A stretch of 21,017 nucleotides of DNA from DASPKX01 sp035627835 (GCA_035627835.1 DASPKX010000158.1:1-21017), one strand, 5' to 3'. Positions 6,802 to 14,670 are shown, numbered from the stretch's first letter. Numbers and translations: made by a program. The notes: generated from the letters alone by a model not told the origin.

Positions 6802-7509
6802 TTACTTCGGATCGAACGCGAAATTCACGGTCGCCGCGCCGGAAGCGTCCACCTTCACCTTTTGGGTTTGGACGCCACCTTTACGATGGTTGGCCTCGAT
6901 GGTGTATTCACCAGCGGGCAAGTTTGCGATGGTGAAGTTCCCATCTTTGTCGCTAACGGCGAAGTATGGGTGATTCATCACGCTGACGTAGCTGAACATC
7001 CAGGGATGCACATCGCACTTGAAGCGGAGGAACATCTCGGGGTTCGCATATGTGAATTCCAAATCCTTGGCCTTCGGCATCTGGGCCAGGTTCTTCTCTG
7101 GGTTGCCAGTCTTCTTGTCAGGCGTCGGATGCACGTTGTGCATCACAGGATCAGAATTGCGGACGAGGATTTTTTGGCCGGTTTGCACGCCCGCGATGTA
7201 CGGCACGTATTCGCAACCAACTTGATCGAGCAACAGCGGCTTGGCTGGAACTTCGAACTTCTTGCCGGATTGATCGTCCTTCACATAAATGAAGACGTCA
7301 GCCAGGCCTTTGTCTGCTCCAACGACGTAGAAGCGGGTCTTCTTGTTCGGGTGCAGTTTGCCGCAAGGATCGTTGGCCCCAATGGTGATATCCCGTTCGG
7401 CGGGAGCGTCGCCATTGAGCGTGATTTTGCCTTTAACATCGCCCGCGTGGATGGCTGGAACAGCAGCGGCGAGCAGGGCGGCGGTGAATAAGAGGCGGTT
7501 CAATTTCAT
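6802..7509 (-). CDS. Exported cupredoxin-like protein with carboxypeptidase-regulatory-like domain
   Basis: This 235-residue protein has a clear signal peptide (residues 1-22, ending IHA). The central part has a type-1 copper ligand pattern: H124 in a HNVHP motif, then C165-D-V-H168-P-W-M171, the C-x2-H-x2-M spacing of small blue copper proteins. Residues about 180-233 (YFAVSDKDGNFTIANLPAGEY...) form a carboxypeptidase-regulatory-like beta-sandwich, and C49/C99 are extra cysteines. It resembles uncharacterised cupredoxin-like proteins annotated only as 'carboxypeptidase regulatory-like'. Lying directly upstream of ctaA-ctaB-cox, it may carry electrons or copper to the oxidase; that is inference. 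The start at ATG 7509 is set by the signal peptide; AAGGAG lies about 14 bases upstream, a rather long spacing. It has its own terminator and candidate regulated promoter. Confidence 0.88.
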   Translation of the reverse strand: MKLNRLLFTAALLAAAVPAIHAGDVKGKITLNGDAPAERDITIGANDPCGKLHPNKKTRFYVVGADKGLADVFIYVKDDQSGKKFEVPAKPLLLDQVGCEYVPYIAGVQTGQKILVRNSDPVMHNVHPTPDKKTGNPEKNLAQMPKAKDLEFTYANPEMFLRFKCDVHPWMFSYVSVMNHPYFAVSDKDGNFTIANLPAGEYTIEANHRKGGVQTQKVKVDASGAATVNFAFDPK

Positions 7510-7542
7510 AGCGCTTTCAGTAGCTCCTTAAATAGGTTGCGG

Positions 7543-7571
7543 AACGTAACACTCGCATTTTTTCGGTGCAA
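7543..7571 (-). promoter_or_regulatory. Candidate promoter of the cupredoxin-like gene
   Basis: On the minus strand TTGCAC (-35, plus positions 7566-7571) and TACGTT (-10, 7543-7548) are separated by 17 bases. This would start transcription about 27 bases upstream of the ATG at 7509. The -10 is a poor match, as expected of an activator-dependent promoter, and the CRP-type palindrome lies just upstream. Confidence 0.4.
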
Positions 7572-7579
7572 GTTTGAAT

Positions 7580-7597
7580 TTGTGAATTTTTTCACAA
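7580..7597. promoter_or_regulatory. Perfect CRP-type palindrome (operator)
   Basis: The sequence TTGTGAA-N4-TTCACAA is a perfect 7+7 inverted repeat. It contains TGTGA-N6-TCACA (7581-7596), the consensus of Crp-type regulators in the Crp/Fnr family. It lies 71-88 bases upstream of the cupredoxin-like start, with its centre about 50 bases upstream of the predicted transcription start. Binding by a Crp/Fnr-family protein is inferred. Confidence 0.6.
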
Positions 7598-7719
7598 GCT
7601 CTGGAATATTGGACGCCCCGCTTCCAGTTCTATTCAAGAATCGTGCAGAGTTTGCCCTCGGCGAACGATGCGCTCTACCCGCTGGTTGGCATTACTGCAA
7701 CCGAAGTTGCTCTCCGCGT

Positions 7720-8010
7720 TCAGCGCATGGCCATCTTGAAGAATCCGAAGAGAAACAACGCCAGGAGAGCTACAGCAACAGCCCACCACATTTTCTTTGC
7801 TCCTGGTGGCCGGAGTTCTCTCTTCTTCCCGCCGAACTCGCGTTCGGTGAACTCATCGTAGTCGAACTCCCCCCGATCCAAACCGAGGGGATCGCTTTGG
7901 GCTTCCTCCGACCACCCGGTGGAATCATCCGCCCCACATTGAGGGCAGGCGCGGGCTCGGGCTGGAACAGCCTCGCCGCAGTTCGGGCAATATTCGGGAG
8001 TTCGTGGCAA
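7720..8010 (-). CDS. Zinc-ribbon, C-terminally membrane-anchored protein
   Basis: A 96-residue protein beginning with a zinc ribbon (C8-P-N-C11 ... C22-P-Q-C25). An acidic linker (about 29-62) and a basic stretch follow, then one C-terminal membrane helix (about 74-92). Such proteins are common and usually uncharacterised; the ribbon would face the cytoplasm. The start is a TTG at 8010, chosen because it lies just upstream of the first CxxC and 3 bases after the previous stop, in the same frame; no good Shine-Dalgarno is visible. It is likely co-transcribed with the 262-residue gene upstream. Function unknown. Confidence 0.75.
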   Translation of the reverse strand: MPRTPEYCPNCGEAVPARARACPQCGADDSTGWSEEAQSDPLGLDRGEFDYDEFTEREFGGKKRELRPPGAKKMWWAVAVALLALFLFGFFKMAMR

Positions 8011-8013
8011 GAA

Positions 8014-8802
8014 TTAGCTCGAGTGGCTGAGGTCCCCCGCAATGCCCCAGGTCGATTGAACGGAGTAGTGGTTGATGCTCAAAGGGTCAATGCTCCAGCG
8101 GGCGGCCAGTTGAACCACTTTTTCACTGTTGGCCAAATGTGATTGGTTCGTCGAAAAGGTAACGGGTTGTGGCGCCTCGCCGTAATCATAGCAGCGCATC
8201 CCCAGAGCTTCCTCAGCTGCGGTGGCATCCCCCTCATTCCAAAGGGTCTCCCCTGCCCACGCATAAGCACGGTAGATCTTGCCGCTGTCAGCTCGAACCC
8301 AGGCATGATGATTTACCACCTTATTGAAGCTAAAAAACTGAACCTGGCCTAATTCCCGGCTGAGTTTAACGATAAACTTATAGAAATCGTCCACATCATC
8401 CATTGGCTCGGGCAAACATTGCCCCACCACCAACACCCAGCCCTGAACAGGGGGCGACAAGAACAGCCGCTTTTCCGTAACCCTCGCCAACCCGTCCGCC
8501 CAGGAGCAAGGAGTAGGATTGTGCAAACCAATGGCTTTTTGGACCTTGGCCAGGTTGGTGGTGCGTATGGCTAACCAACGGGTAGGACGTTCGCAGAAAA
8601 AGGGAAATGAGCACTGCGCTTCGCTGTCGTCCGTTTTTGGAGATTTAGGAGCGATGGTGAACCCAACCTGCCGTCTACGAGCCCAATGGCCGATCAACGC
8701 CACCCCAAGGCTCACCCCGACCACGGCCGTGGCGAGCAGGACCATCAGGAAGTAAGCGAGGATGCTTTGGTCTGTCGGTCCCACAGGTTCAAATGTAAAC
8801 AC
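8014..8802 (-). CDS. Hypothetical single-pass membrane protein
   Basis: The 262-residue product starts at GTG 8802, without a convincing ribosome-binding site. It has one N-terminal membrane helix (about residues 14-38) followed by RRR, which suggests the remaining ~220 residues face the cytoplasm. The soluble part looks globular: WVLVVGQCLPEP, FYKFIVKLSRELGQVQFFSFNKVVNHHAW and a closing AEEALGMRCYDYGE region. I do not recognise the family and see no catalytic motif. It is followed after 3 bases by the zinc-ribbon membrane protein, so the two probably work together. Confidence 0.72.
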   Translation of the reverse strand: MFTFEPVGPTDQSILAYFLMVLLATAVVGVSLGVALIGHWARRRQVGFTIAPKSPKTDDSEAQCSFPFFCERPTRWLAIRTTNLAKVQKAIGLHNPTPCSWADGLARVTEKRLFLSPPVQGWVLVVGQCLPEPMDDVDDFYKFIVKLSRELGQVQFFSFNKVVNHHAWVRADSGKIYRAYAWAGETLWNEGDATAAEEALGMRCYDYGEAPQPVTFSTNQSHLANSEKVVQLAARWSIDPLSINHYSVQSTWGIAGDLSHSS

Positions 8803-8809
8803 GCAAAAG

Positions 8810-8923
8810 GGCTATTCAACGCTAAAACTCACGCTCGCCTTTCCGCCCCACGCACCCTCAGCCAAAGCAGCGCCCGCACATTAAGGGACAGGCTGAGCCG
8901 ACCGCTGTTCAAGGTGAATAGCC
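8810..8923. repeat. Inverted repeat in the 8803-9066 non-coding stretch
   Basis: GGCTATTCA (8810-8818) and its exact reverse complement TGAATAGCC (8915-8923) bracket about 100 bases upstream of the 262-residue gene. The repeat could be chance or a folded 5' leader. I see no recognisable riboswitch and no convincing promoter in this stretch. Confidence 0.35.
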
Positions 8924-8969
8924 TTCCCCCGTGAGGTAAGTGCTTCGGTAAACTCTGTCTTCTATTCCC

Positions 8970-9038
8970 TCTCTGCCTCACTGCGTCGCTGCGGGAACTG
9001 TGCTACTGAGAAGAATGTTTCCCGCGGAGGCGCAGAGA
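8970..9038. repeat. Imperfect bimodular inverted repeat downstream of the M48 gene
   Basis: TCTCTGCCTC (8970-8979) and GCGGGAA (8991-8997) on the left pair with TTCCCGC (9019-9025) and GAGGCGCAGAGA (9027-9038) on the right, with bulges and a 21-base loop. It starts 28 bases beyond the M48 stop codon. It may be a REP-like intergenic element or a rho-independent-like structure; there is no clear U-tract on either strand. Confidence 0.45.
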
Positions 9039-9066
9039 TACGGAGGGAACTGCCGAGGCATTGCGG

Positions 9067-10158
9067 CTACTCCGCTTCTTTTGGCAACGGCGGAAGGGCG
9101 GTCCAGCCGCTCTTGCGGGAATGCGCTTTGACCTTCGCTTGCAGACGCTCGATGCGCTCTTTCGTCGGCGGATGGCTGCTCAGGAAATCGGGAGCGCCTC
9201 CCCCACCCGCGTCCTGCTGGAAGAACTCGATCAAGCCCTTCGGGTCAATGTTCGCGCGCGTCAGATATTCAAATGCTTTATCATCGGCTTCGCGCTCGTG
9301 GTCGCGGGAGTAGCGTTGAATGCCAACATAGGCCGAGACCATTGCGAGTCGTGCCATGGCTGAATCTCTGCGAAAGACAGCCGTTAGGGCGAAGGCTGGC
9401 CCGAGAGACTCGACCACAGTTCGCATGCCATGCCGCTCTGTCACGTGCGCGAGTTCGTGGGCGATAACGCCCGCCACTTGTTCGGAGCGTTCGGCATCGC
9501 GCAGCAGCCCGGTCGTAACCACGATGTGGCCGCCGGGCAAAGCGAAGGCATTGGCTTCCGTTTCGTTCATGAGGTGGTAACGGAATTTGTATGGGGTCGC
9601 GCCGACGCCCTTCTGCAACGCGGCGTTGATGCGCTCCAAGTACGCGAGTTGCACTCGGTTTGTAATCAACTCCGCTTCTTCGCGGAACTCGGCCATGACG
9701 GTGTCGCCCAGCTTTTCCTCCCACTGGATTGGAAGCTGGGAGACGAACGCTCTCAGGATCCGGCTGCTCTGCGTCCAGCAGATAACCGCAGCTAGAACTA
9801 TGAAGGCTGCCAATCCGAGCGTGACTTTCATCACCCTGGGCAACCCTTCGCGATGGATGCGCACTTCCCCCACCTGGTCGCGCAAGTCCGCGCGGGCCTG
9901 GAAGGTGGGATGGTTCAGGATGCTGGCATCCGGCGTCCAAAACGCCCAGTCCGGGGCTTGGGGATGCTCGAACATCACATATTCGCCGTCGTCGCCCCCC
10001 GAGCTAATTCTGAGCTGGTGCAGGGGCATTTCCGCGCGGACCTCCTCCGCCAGGAAGGTGACACAGCGCTGCTCGATAAGCAGATCGCCCGCGCGTGCGT
10101 CCTCGCCTAAAGAGGGATGGCTGGCGACGCCTGCAAAGCTGGAGGCGTGGGAGGCCAA
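9067..10158 (-). CDS. Membrane-anchored M48-family zinc metalloprotease
   Basis: The 363-residue protein has an N-terminal region of about 108 residues without recognisable motifs, one membrane helix (about 111-128), then an M48 peptidase domain. The zinc site is H234-E-L-A-H238 in AGVIAHELAHVTERHG, with the third ligand E290 in SRDHEREADDKA. ALPGGHIVVTTGLL (207-220) is the usual strand before the active-site helix, and SSHPPTKERIERL is the conserved C-terminal substrate-side motif. Peptidases of this group (HtpX/BepA/Oma1-like) degrade or process envelope proteins. The start appears to be TTG 10158, one base after the TIGR03790 stop; a start further in would remove part of the N-terminal region. 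It ends the 12.8-9.1 kb minus-strand unit. Confidence 0.9.
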   Translation of the reverse strand: MASHASSFAGVASHPSLGEDARAGDLLIEQRCVTFLAEEVRAEMPLHQLRISSGGDDGEYVMFEHPQAPDWAFWTPDASILNHPTFQARADLRDQVGEVRIHREGLPRVMKVTLGLAAFIVLAAVICWTQSSRILRAFVSQLPIQWEEKLGDTVMAEFREEAELITNRVQLAYLERINAALQKGVGATPYKFRYHLMNETEANAFALPGGHIVVTTGLLRDAERSEQVAGVIAHELAHVTERHGMRTVVESLGPAFALTAVFRRDSAMARLAMVSAYVGIQRYSRDHEREADDKAFEYLTRANIDPKGLIEFFQQDAGGGGAPDFLSSHPPTKERIERLQAKVKAHSRKSGWTALPPLPKEAE

Positions 10159-10159
10159 C

Positions 10160-11782
10160 TCACCCTTTCTTCTCGGCCTTCTTCAAGGTTTCGATCTCAG
10201 CTTTGTATTTATCCACGTCCGCCTTGCGACCCAACGCTTCGCCGAGTTGCACGAGCTTTTCGTAGATGACCAGGCGATCCGGATAGTCAGGGTGATCTTT
10301 GATCAAGCCCTGGTAAACTTCGAATGCCTGACGCTGCCGCCCAAAGATCGTCAGGGAATCGCCAAGGCTGAGAGCCACGCGAAGCCGTTGCTGGGCGTTG
10401 GTGGATAGTTTCAGCACGCGTTCATAGGGCTCCACCGACTCCAGGAGATTTCCCTCGCGCTGGAGAACATCCCCGAGTTTTTCCTGAAGCACAGCGCTGT
10501 TCTTTGCCCCGGCCACGTCGCGCAAATACTCGTTTACCATCATTGAGTTCGTGGCGCCGCCGAGGTTTAACACTTTGATGTGCCCCCATTCTGTGTTTTT
10601 GCTCTTGGCCGCGAGCATGCCTTCGAACTGGTCCTTGAAGGATTGGTGCGCTGGCTGATAGAGCGGGTCGCCAACGAACGTGCTTTGCCAGGAAAGCGCT
10701 GGCTGGCAAACTATAGCCGCTTCTCCAAATGTTCGCCCGCCATGCAGCATCTCCACCAACAACAAGCCAACGTGGGGGGTTAAGCCCAGGTACGGTTCAT
10801 AAACGGTCCCCATCGTGGCAGTCACTCCGCGCGCCAGGAGCGGGCCCACCCAATTCTCCCACCCCACCCGAACCGTGGCCGCGCTGTAGGAATGCAAGTG
10901 GTAAGCGATCGCGCCGGGCATGAAATCAACATTGGTGCGGGTGAATGGGCCGGATACATGCGGGTCGTACCACCCGGCATAGAGCGCCACGTTGCTTAGT
11001 GGATAGCTGGCAGGCAGCGTTTCCGCCGTGTTGTTCACGTAGGTGTCGAAGCCGTAAAGCGCGCTCGCGTGAGCTGCACGCTTAATAAAGTCGTCACCTG
11101 GAGCCAAATCGCCTTCCGCAATGCCCCGCAAGTCGAAATAGCCTCTGCCCCACAAACCTTCTTTTTCCGCCAGCATCGCTTTGTCCACTAAACCCTTAGC
11201 GATCTCGGGGCTTGGGCCATCAAGCCGTGTGACCATGAACACACCGTTGGTGGGGTGTAATAAATGGCGGTTGGTTGTGCCGTAAGCGGGATTCTGAAAT
11301 GGGCCAAACAACTCATGCTTCCCTCGGCGCAGCGGCAGCAACGCCAACTCGCCTTCGACAGACGCTTCGTTCCGCTGCAATTCCTTCGGCAGCTTCTCAG
11401 GCGGCTTTTCCTTGAGATCCGCAGGGGTGATCTTCAGAGGCACTCCATAGCAAAGCGCAGCGAATCGAACCTTCGCCTCGATGGGAAGCTCTCCTTTGTC
11501 GTGGTACTTCCAAAAGCCATTCTTCTCTATGGCTGCGATTAATGGCTCCTGCAGTTTTTTGGTGAACTCTTCCCGCGACATCGTCTCGGTCTTCGGCAAA
11601 TCTAGGCCAATAACGTTTGCGGGCGGCACCTGCCGCTTTGAGGCGTAATAGGTCGCCACGTCGCGGGACTCCGGCATGGAGGAATTGAAAATGACGAGAG
11701 CCTCCGCGCCGGACGGCGCCGCAAAGGCCAATGGCACACACCCCAGCAGGGCAACAAACAAAGCAAACACCTGGCGTTTCAT
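10160..11782 (-). CDS. TIGR03790-family exported protein with C-terminal TPR-like region
   Basis: The 540-residue protein starts at ATG 11782 with a typical signal peptide (MKRQVFALFVALLGCVPLAFA). An upstream in-frame extension to 11872 would bury the signal and overlap the MBL gene. The region beginning ALVIFNSSMPESRDVATYYASKRQVPPANVIGL matches the TIGR03790 family, whose function is unknown. The body contains RFAALCYGVPLKI and a His/Asp-rich second half (VNNTAETLPASYPLSNVALYAGWYDPHVSGPF). The last ~110 residues form helix pairs resembling tetratricopeptide repeats (LGDVLQREGNLLESVEPYERVL, LGDSLTIFGRQRQAFEVYQGLI), suggesting protein-protein contacts. It lies 4 bases after the MBL hydrolase and 1 base before the M48 protease; co-expression with a protease suggests an envelope role, which is inference. 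Confidence 0.82.
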   Translation of the reverse strand: MKRQVFALFVALLGCVPLAFAAPSGAEALVIFNSSMPESRDVATYYASKRQVPPANVIGLDLPKTETMSREEFTKKLQEPLIAAIEKNGFWKYHDKGELPIEAKVRFAALCYGVPLKITPADLKEKPPEKLPKELQRNEASVEGELALLPLRRGKHELFGPFQNPAYGTTNRHLLHPTNGVFMVTRLDGPSPEIAKGLVDKAMLAEKEGLWGRGYFDLRGIAEGDLAPGDDFIKRAAHASALYGFDTYVNNTAETLPASYPLSNVALYAGWYDPHVSGPFTRTNVDFMPGAIAYHLHSYSAATVRVGWENWVGPLLARGVTATMGTVYEPYLGLTPHVGLLLVEMLHGGRTFGEAAIVCQPALSWQSTFVGDPLYQPAHQSFKDQFEGMLAAKSKNTEWGHIKVLNLGGATNSMMVNEYLRDVAGAKNSAVLQEKLGDVLQREGNLLESVEPYERVLKLSTNAQQRLRVALSLGDSLTIFGRQRQAFEVYQGLIKDHPDYPDRLVIYEKLVQLGEALGRKADVDKYKAEIETLKKAEKKG

Positions 11783-11786
11783 AGCT

Positions 11787-12569
11787 TTACTCAATTGTGA
11801 CGCGAAGCTGGTCATAAGCCAACTCAATCCCCGGCGGCATTTCCGCCTGGTCCACATCATGATCATACTCATGCGTCAGATGCGTTAAAAACGTGCGCGG
11901 CGCGCGAATCCTCCGTGCGGCGGTCAGAGCTTCATCCAGGCACATATGCGTCCAATGCGGCTCCCGCCGGAGCGCGTCCAACACGCATACCTCGACTCCG
12001 GTGATTCGCTCGACGACCGGGTCCGGCACCTCTTTGCAATCGCTCAGGTAAGCCAGCAGTTTGCGCCCATTCTGCTCGAACAAATACCCGTTTGTGATCG
12101 TGGACCCGTGAGGCAGCGGCAAAGGGGTCACCTGCAAATCCCGCAGCTCAAACGCCCCCTCAACAATATGCGGTTCCGGCGCGAAATAGTTCTTCGGGAT
12201 CGGTCGGCCATCAAACGCATACGCAAAGACGCGCCGCAAATCCTGCATGGTGGCCGCGCTCGCGTAAATCGGGAGCGGCCCGCCGCGCATCTCGCAAAAG
12301 CGCCGGCAATCATCCAGCCCCATGATGTGATCGGCATGGGAATGCGTGAACACCACGGCATCGATCCAGTTGATGTTCTCCCGCAACATCTGCAGCCGAA
12401 ACTCCGGCGTCGTGTCGACGACGAACTTTACCGCGTCCGTTTCGACGTAAATGGAAGGCCGCAGCCGATGGTTCTTTGGATTGGCCAGGAAACTTTCTGA
12501 ATACCTGCCGCCAATCACGGGAACGCCTTGTGAAGTCCCCGACCCAAGAAAAATGAAGCGAAGCCCCAT
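11787..12569 (-). CDS. MBL-fold metallohydrolase (PhnP-like cyclic phosphodiesterase family)
   Basis: From ATG 12569 the protein has 260 residues and begins MGLRFIFLGSGTSQGVPVIGG, the first strand and Gly-rich turn of PhnP/phosphoribosyl cyclic phosphodiesterase-type MBL proteins. The metal motif is THSHADHIMGLDD (HxHxDH), with further ligands in LPLPHGSTITNGY, YLSDCKEVP (Asp) and the late FLTHLTHEYDHD region. These enzymes hydrolyse phosphodiesters using two metal ions; the exact substrate cannot be read from the sequence. A TTG seven codons upstream (12590) is an alternative start. It lies 4 bases before the TIGR03790 gene and probably shares its transcript. Confidence 0.88.
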   Translation of the reverse strand: MGLRFIFLGSGTSQGVPVIGGRYSESFLANPKNHRLRPSIYVETDAVKFVVDTTPEFRLQMLRENINWIDAVVFTHSHADHIMGLDDCRRFCEMRGGPLPIYASAATMQDLRRVFAYAFDGRPIPKNYFAPEPHIVEGAFELRDLQVTPLPLPHGSTITNGYLFEQNGRKLLAYLSDCKEVPDPVVERITGVEVCVLDALRREPHWTHMCLDEALTAARRIRAPRTFLTHLTHEYDHDVDQAEMPPGIELAYDQLRVTIE

Positions 12570-12596
12570 GTCCCGCCAAAGGTGCTCCAAACCCGC

Positions 12597-12773
12597 TCAA
12601 CTGAAAAGACCCACGTTGCGCAGTTTACTCTTCACCCGGGCACGGCGTGTGATTACCTCCAACGGCTGAACGAAAGCGGACAGTTGGTTGTCGGATACTT
12701 CGGACGGCGGCTCAGGAGCCTCCAGCCGGTTGCGCGGAGGCTCAGCGCTCGTCATACTCCTTGGCTGAACCAT
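12597..12773 (-). CDS. Possible small protein upstream of the MBL gene
   Basis: A 58-codon reading from ATG 12773 ends QPLEVITRRARVKSKLRNVGLFS, 27 bases before the MBL start and on the same strand. An inner ATG at 12758 has AAGGAG almost abutting it, too close for a normal ribosome-binding site. The basic C-terminal half looks protein-like and codon use resembles the neighbours. I recognise no family. It sits in the divergent gap before the DP-repeat gene at 12802, so it might equally be leader sequence. Confidence 0.33.
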   Translation of the reverse strand: MVQPRSMTSAEPPRNRLEAPEPPSEVSDNQLSAFVQPLEVITRRARVKSKLRNVGLFS

Positions 12774-12801
12774 GGGAAGCGCAGACACGAATTTCTGAGC
12801 T

Positions 12802-14670
12802 ATGAAGCGCGGGGCTGATTCTGCCGTTCGACAACGTTCGGGGATCGTCGTGCCATTGGTTTGCATGGCAATCGGCTTCGGGGCAGGAGCTCTCCTTTGG
12901 AGAGAACCACCTCATGGGCAGGCGCCAGCAGAAATAGGCCTCCCTTCCTCTGCTGAAGCTCCCAAGGCGCAAACAACCATTGCCCGCGTGCACCGAGTGG
13001 CGCCAGCGGTAACCCAGTCGTCCTTCCAAAGGTTGGAAGCATTGATTTCCTCCCCCAGCATCGATGGCCGGTTCAATCTCCTTGAAGCGGTTCAGTTAAG
13101 CAGCGACCTCAGGATCGAGGAAATCAATATCATCAGAAAACGACTTGGGCGGCTGAGCCACACCAGCCAAGGAGTGATCATGGAAGCCCTTGCGCAACGC
13201 TGGGCCGCGCTCGATCCAGTGGGCGCCTTCCAGAACGCGCGACGTGAAACAGCGGATGGCCGTTGGCGGGATCGTCTCGGCGCTGCCGCGTCCACAGCGC
13301 TGGTCGCGCGAGATCCGGAAGCCGCCCTTGATCTCATTTCAGGCGCGCCCAGCAGAGCCCTGCAGCAGACAATCGGCGCCTGGATATTGCCCGCGCTTGC
13401 AAAAACAAACCCCGCGCGAGCTGCCGCCTACCTGGCTACCGACAAAGCATTTTCCCGAAGCCGGGAGACAGTGGGAATGGTCGCGCAACACTACGGCAGA
13501 ATTTTCCCGCAGGATGCCATCGCCTGGGCGAACGGTCTCCCGACCATGGATGCAAAAAGCATTGCTCTGAAGATGGCATGGTTTGGTTGGGCGGAAACCA
13601 ATCCGCAGGAGGTCGCGGCCACCATCACGCGGGATGGTTTTCGAAGCGTTGATCCAGATGTGTTTCAGGGCATCACTGCAACCTGGAGCAAAACCGATCC
13701 CTTTGCCGCGCTTGCCTGGGCCGAGACCTTGCCCGCTGGGCGAACCCGCGACAACGCGCAAATGGCTGTGTTGGCGGGTGTCAGTGAATTGCCGCCCGAT
13801 GAGGCTCAACGCCTGATCGCATCCGCCAGTTCTGAGAACGTTCGGAAAGAGTTTGCGGAGCAATTTGCCAAAAGGCTTGCGCAAACAGACGTAAACCAGG
13901 CGCTCTCCTGGGCGGAGGCATTGCCGTCCGGCTTGGCGAGGTCTGAAGCGCTCAATTCGGTGGTTCAACACTGGTCGGTTGAAGATCCAGCCGCGGCGGC
14001 TCGATATGCCTCCACGCACGCGAATTCCAAGGAGGGCCTGAATATCTTTGCGCATGCCTACTCCCAATGGGTGCAATCCGATCCCGAAGCTGCCTTCGCT
14101 TACGGCCAAACTCTTCCACGAGGGAAGCAACGCGACGCTGCCGCTGCCACGGCTGTAAACGCAATGCGGGACGAGGATCCGCAAAAAGCTGTCGCGTGGT
14201 ACCGCAACATCGAAGATGCCACAGCGGCCAAATCGATCGCCGAGGGGCTCCTCGGTTCCCTCGTCAAAACCGATCCAGCCACTGCCATGCAGTTCGCCAG
14301 TGAGATCCCGGCTGACGCCCAGCCCAAGGCTTACCAAAACCTTGTGCGGAATTGGGCCTTTTCGGAGCCAGAGAAGGCGGGGCAATGGGTGAACACCCTC
14401 CCACACGGCGAGGCCCGAGACTCCGCGGTCGTCGCGTATGTTTCGGTGATAGATGGCATGGACGCTGGCTCCGCTGCGAAATGGGCCAATACCATCACGG
14501 ACCCGAAAAAGCGCGCCTCCCATACCGCTCAAATGGTGCATCGTTGGATGCAGAATGATCGCGCGGCCGCCGCCGCTTGGGTCCAGACTTCGGACTTCCC
14601 ACCGGACGTCCGTCAGGATCTCGATCGGTTCCTGCGTCAATCCCAGGAAACTCGCCCCGACCGGGATTGA
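12802..14670 (+). CDS. Exported or anchored protein of 'DP-x-A-A-x-x-W' helical repeats
   Basis: The 622-residue protein has one N-terminal hydrophobic segment (about 13-32, IVVPLVCMAIGFGAGALLW), so it is anchored or exported, then a low-complexity linker. From about residue 130 to 605 there are roughly a dozen degenerate repeats of 30-40 residues with the pattern W-x3-DP-x-A-A-x-x-(W/Y)-x3-LP-x-G-x3-(R/D). Examples are WSKTDPFAALAWAETLPAG, WSVEDPAAAARYA, WVQSDPEAAFAYGQTLPRG and WAFSEPEKAGQWVNTLPHG. This predicts an alpha-solenoid, a binding scaffold rather than an enzyme. Similar long repeat proteins are frequent in Verrucomicrobiota and are uncharacterised. The start is ATG 12802 with no strong Shine-Dalgarno. 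A sigma-factor gene follows 130 bases downstream on the same strand. Confidence 0.85.
   Translation: MKRGADSAVRQRSGIVVPLVCMAIGFGAGALLWREPPHGQAPAEIGLPSSAEAPKAQTTIARVHRVAPAVTQSSFQRLEALISSPSIDGRFNLLEAVQLSSDLRIEEINIIRKRLGRLSHTSQGVIMEALAQRWAALDPVGAFQNARRETADGRWRDRLGAAASTALVARDPEAALDLISGAPSRALQQTIGAWILPALAKTNPARAAAYLATDKAFSRSRETVGMVAQHYGRIFPQDAIAWANGLPTMDAKSIALKMAWFGWAETNPQEVAATITRDGFRSVDPDVFQGITATWSKTDPFAALAWAETLPAGRTRDNAQMAVLAGVSELPPDEAQRLIASASSENVRKEFAEQFAKRLAQTDVNQALSWAEALPSGLARSEALNSVVQHWSVEDPAAAARYASTHANSKEGLNIFAHAYSQWVQSDPEAAFAYGQTLPRGKQRDAAAATAVNAMRDEDPQKAVAWYRNIEDATAAKSIAEGLLGSLVKTDPATAMQFASEIPADAQPKAYQNLVRNWAFSEPEKAGQWVNTLPHGEARDSAVVAYVSVIDGMDAGSAAKWANTITDPKKRASHTAQMVHRWMQNDRAAAAAWVQTSDFPPDVRQDLDRFLRQSQETRPDRD

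Noticed and set aside
7537..8142. 201-codon plus-strand open frame overlapping the zinc-ribbon gene and the CRP-type palindrome
   Set aside because: It covers a minus-strand gene with a clean zinc ribbon and membrane helix and crosses promoter-like DNA; the translation has no domain character.
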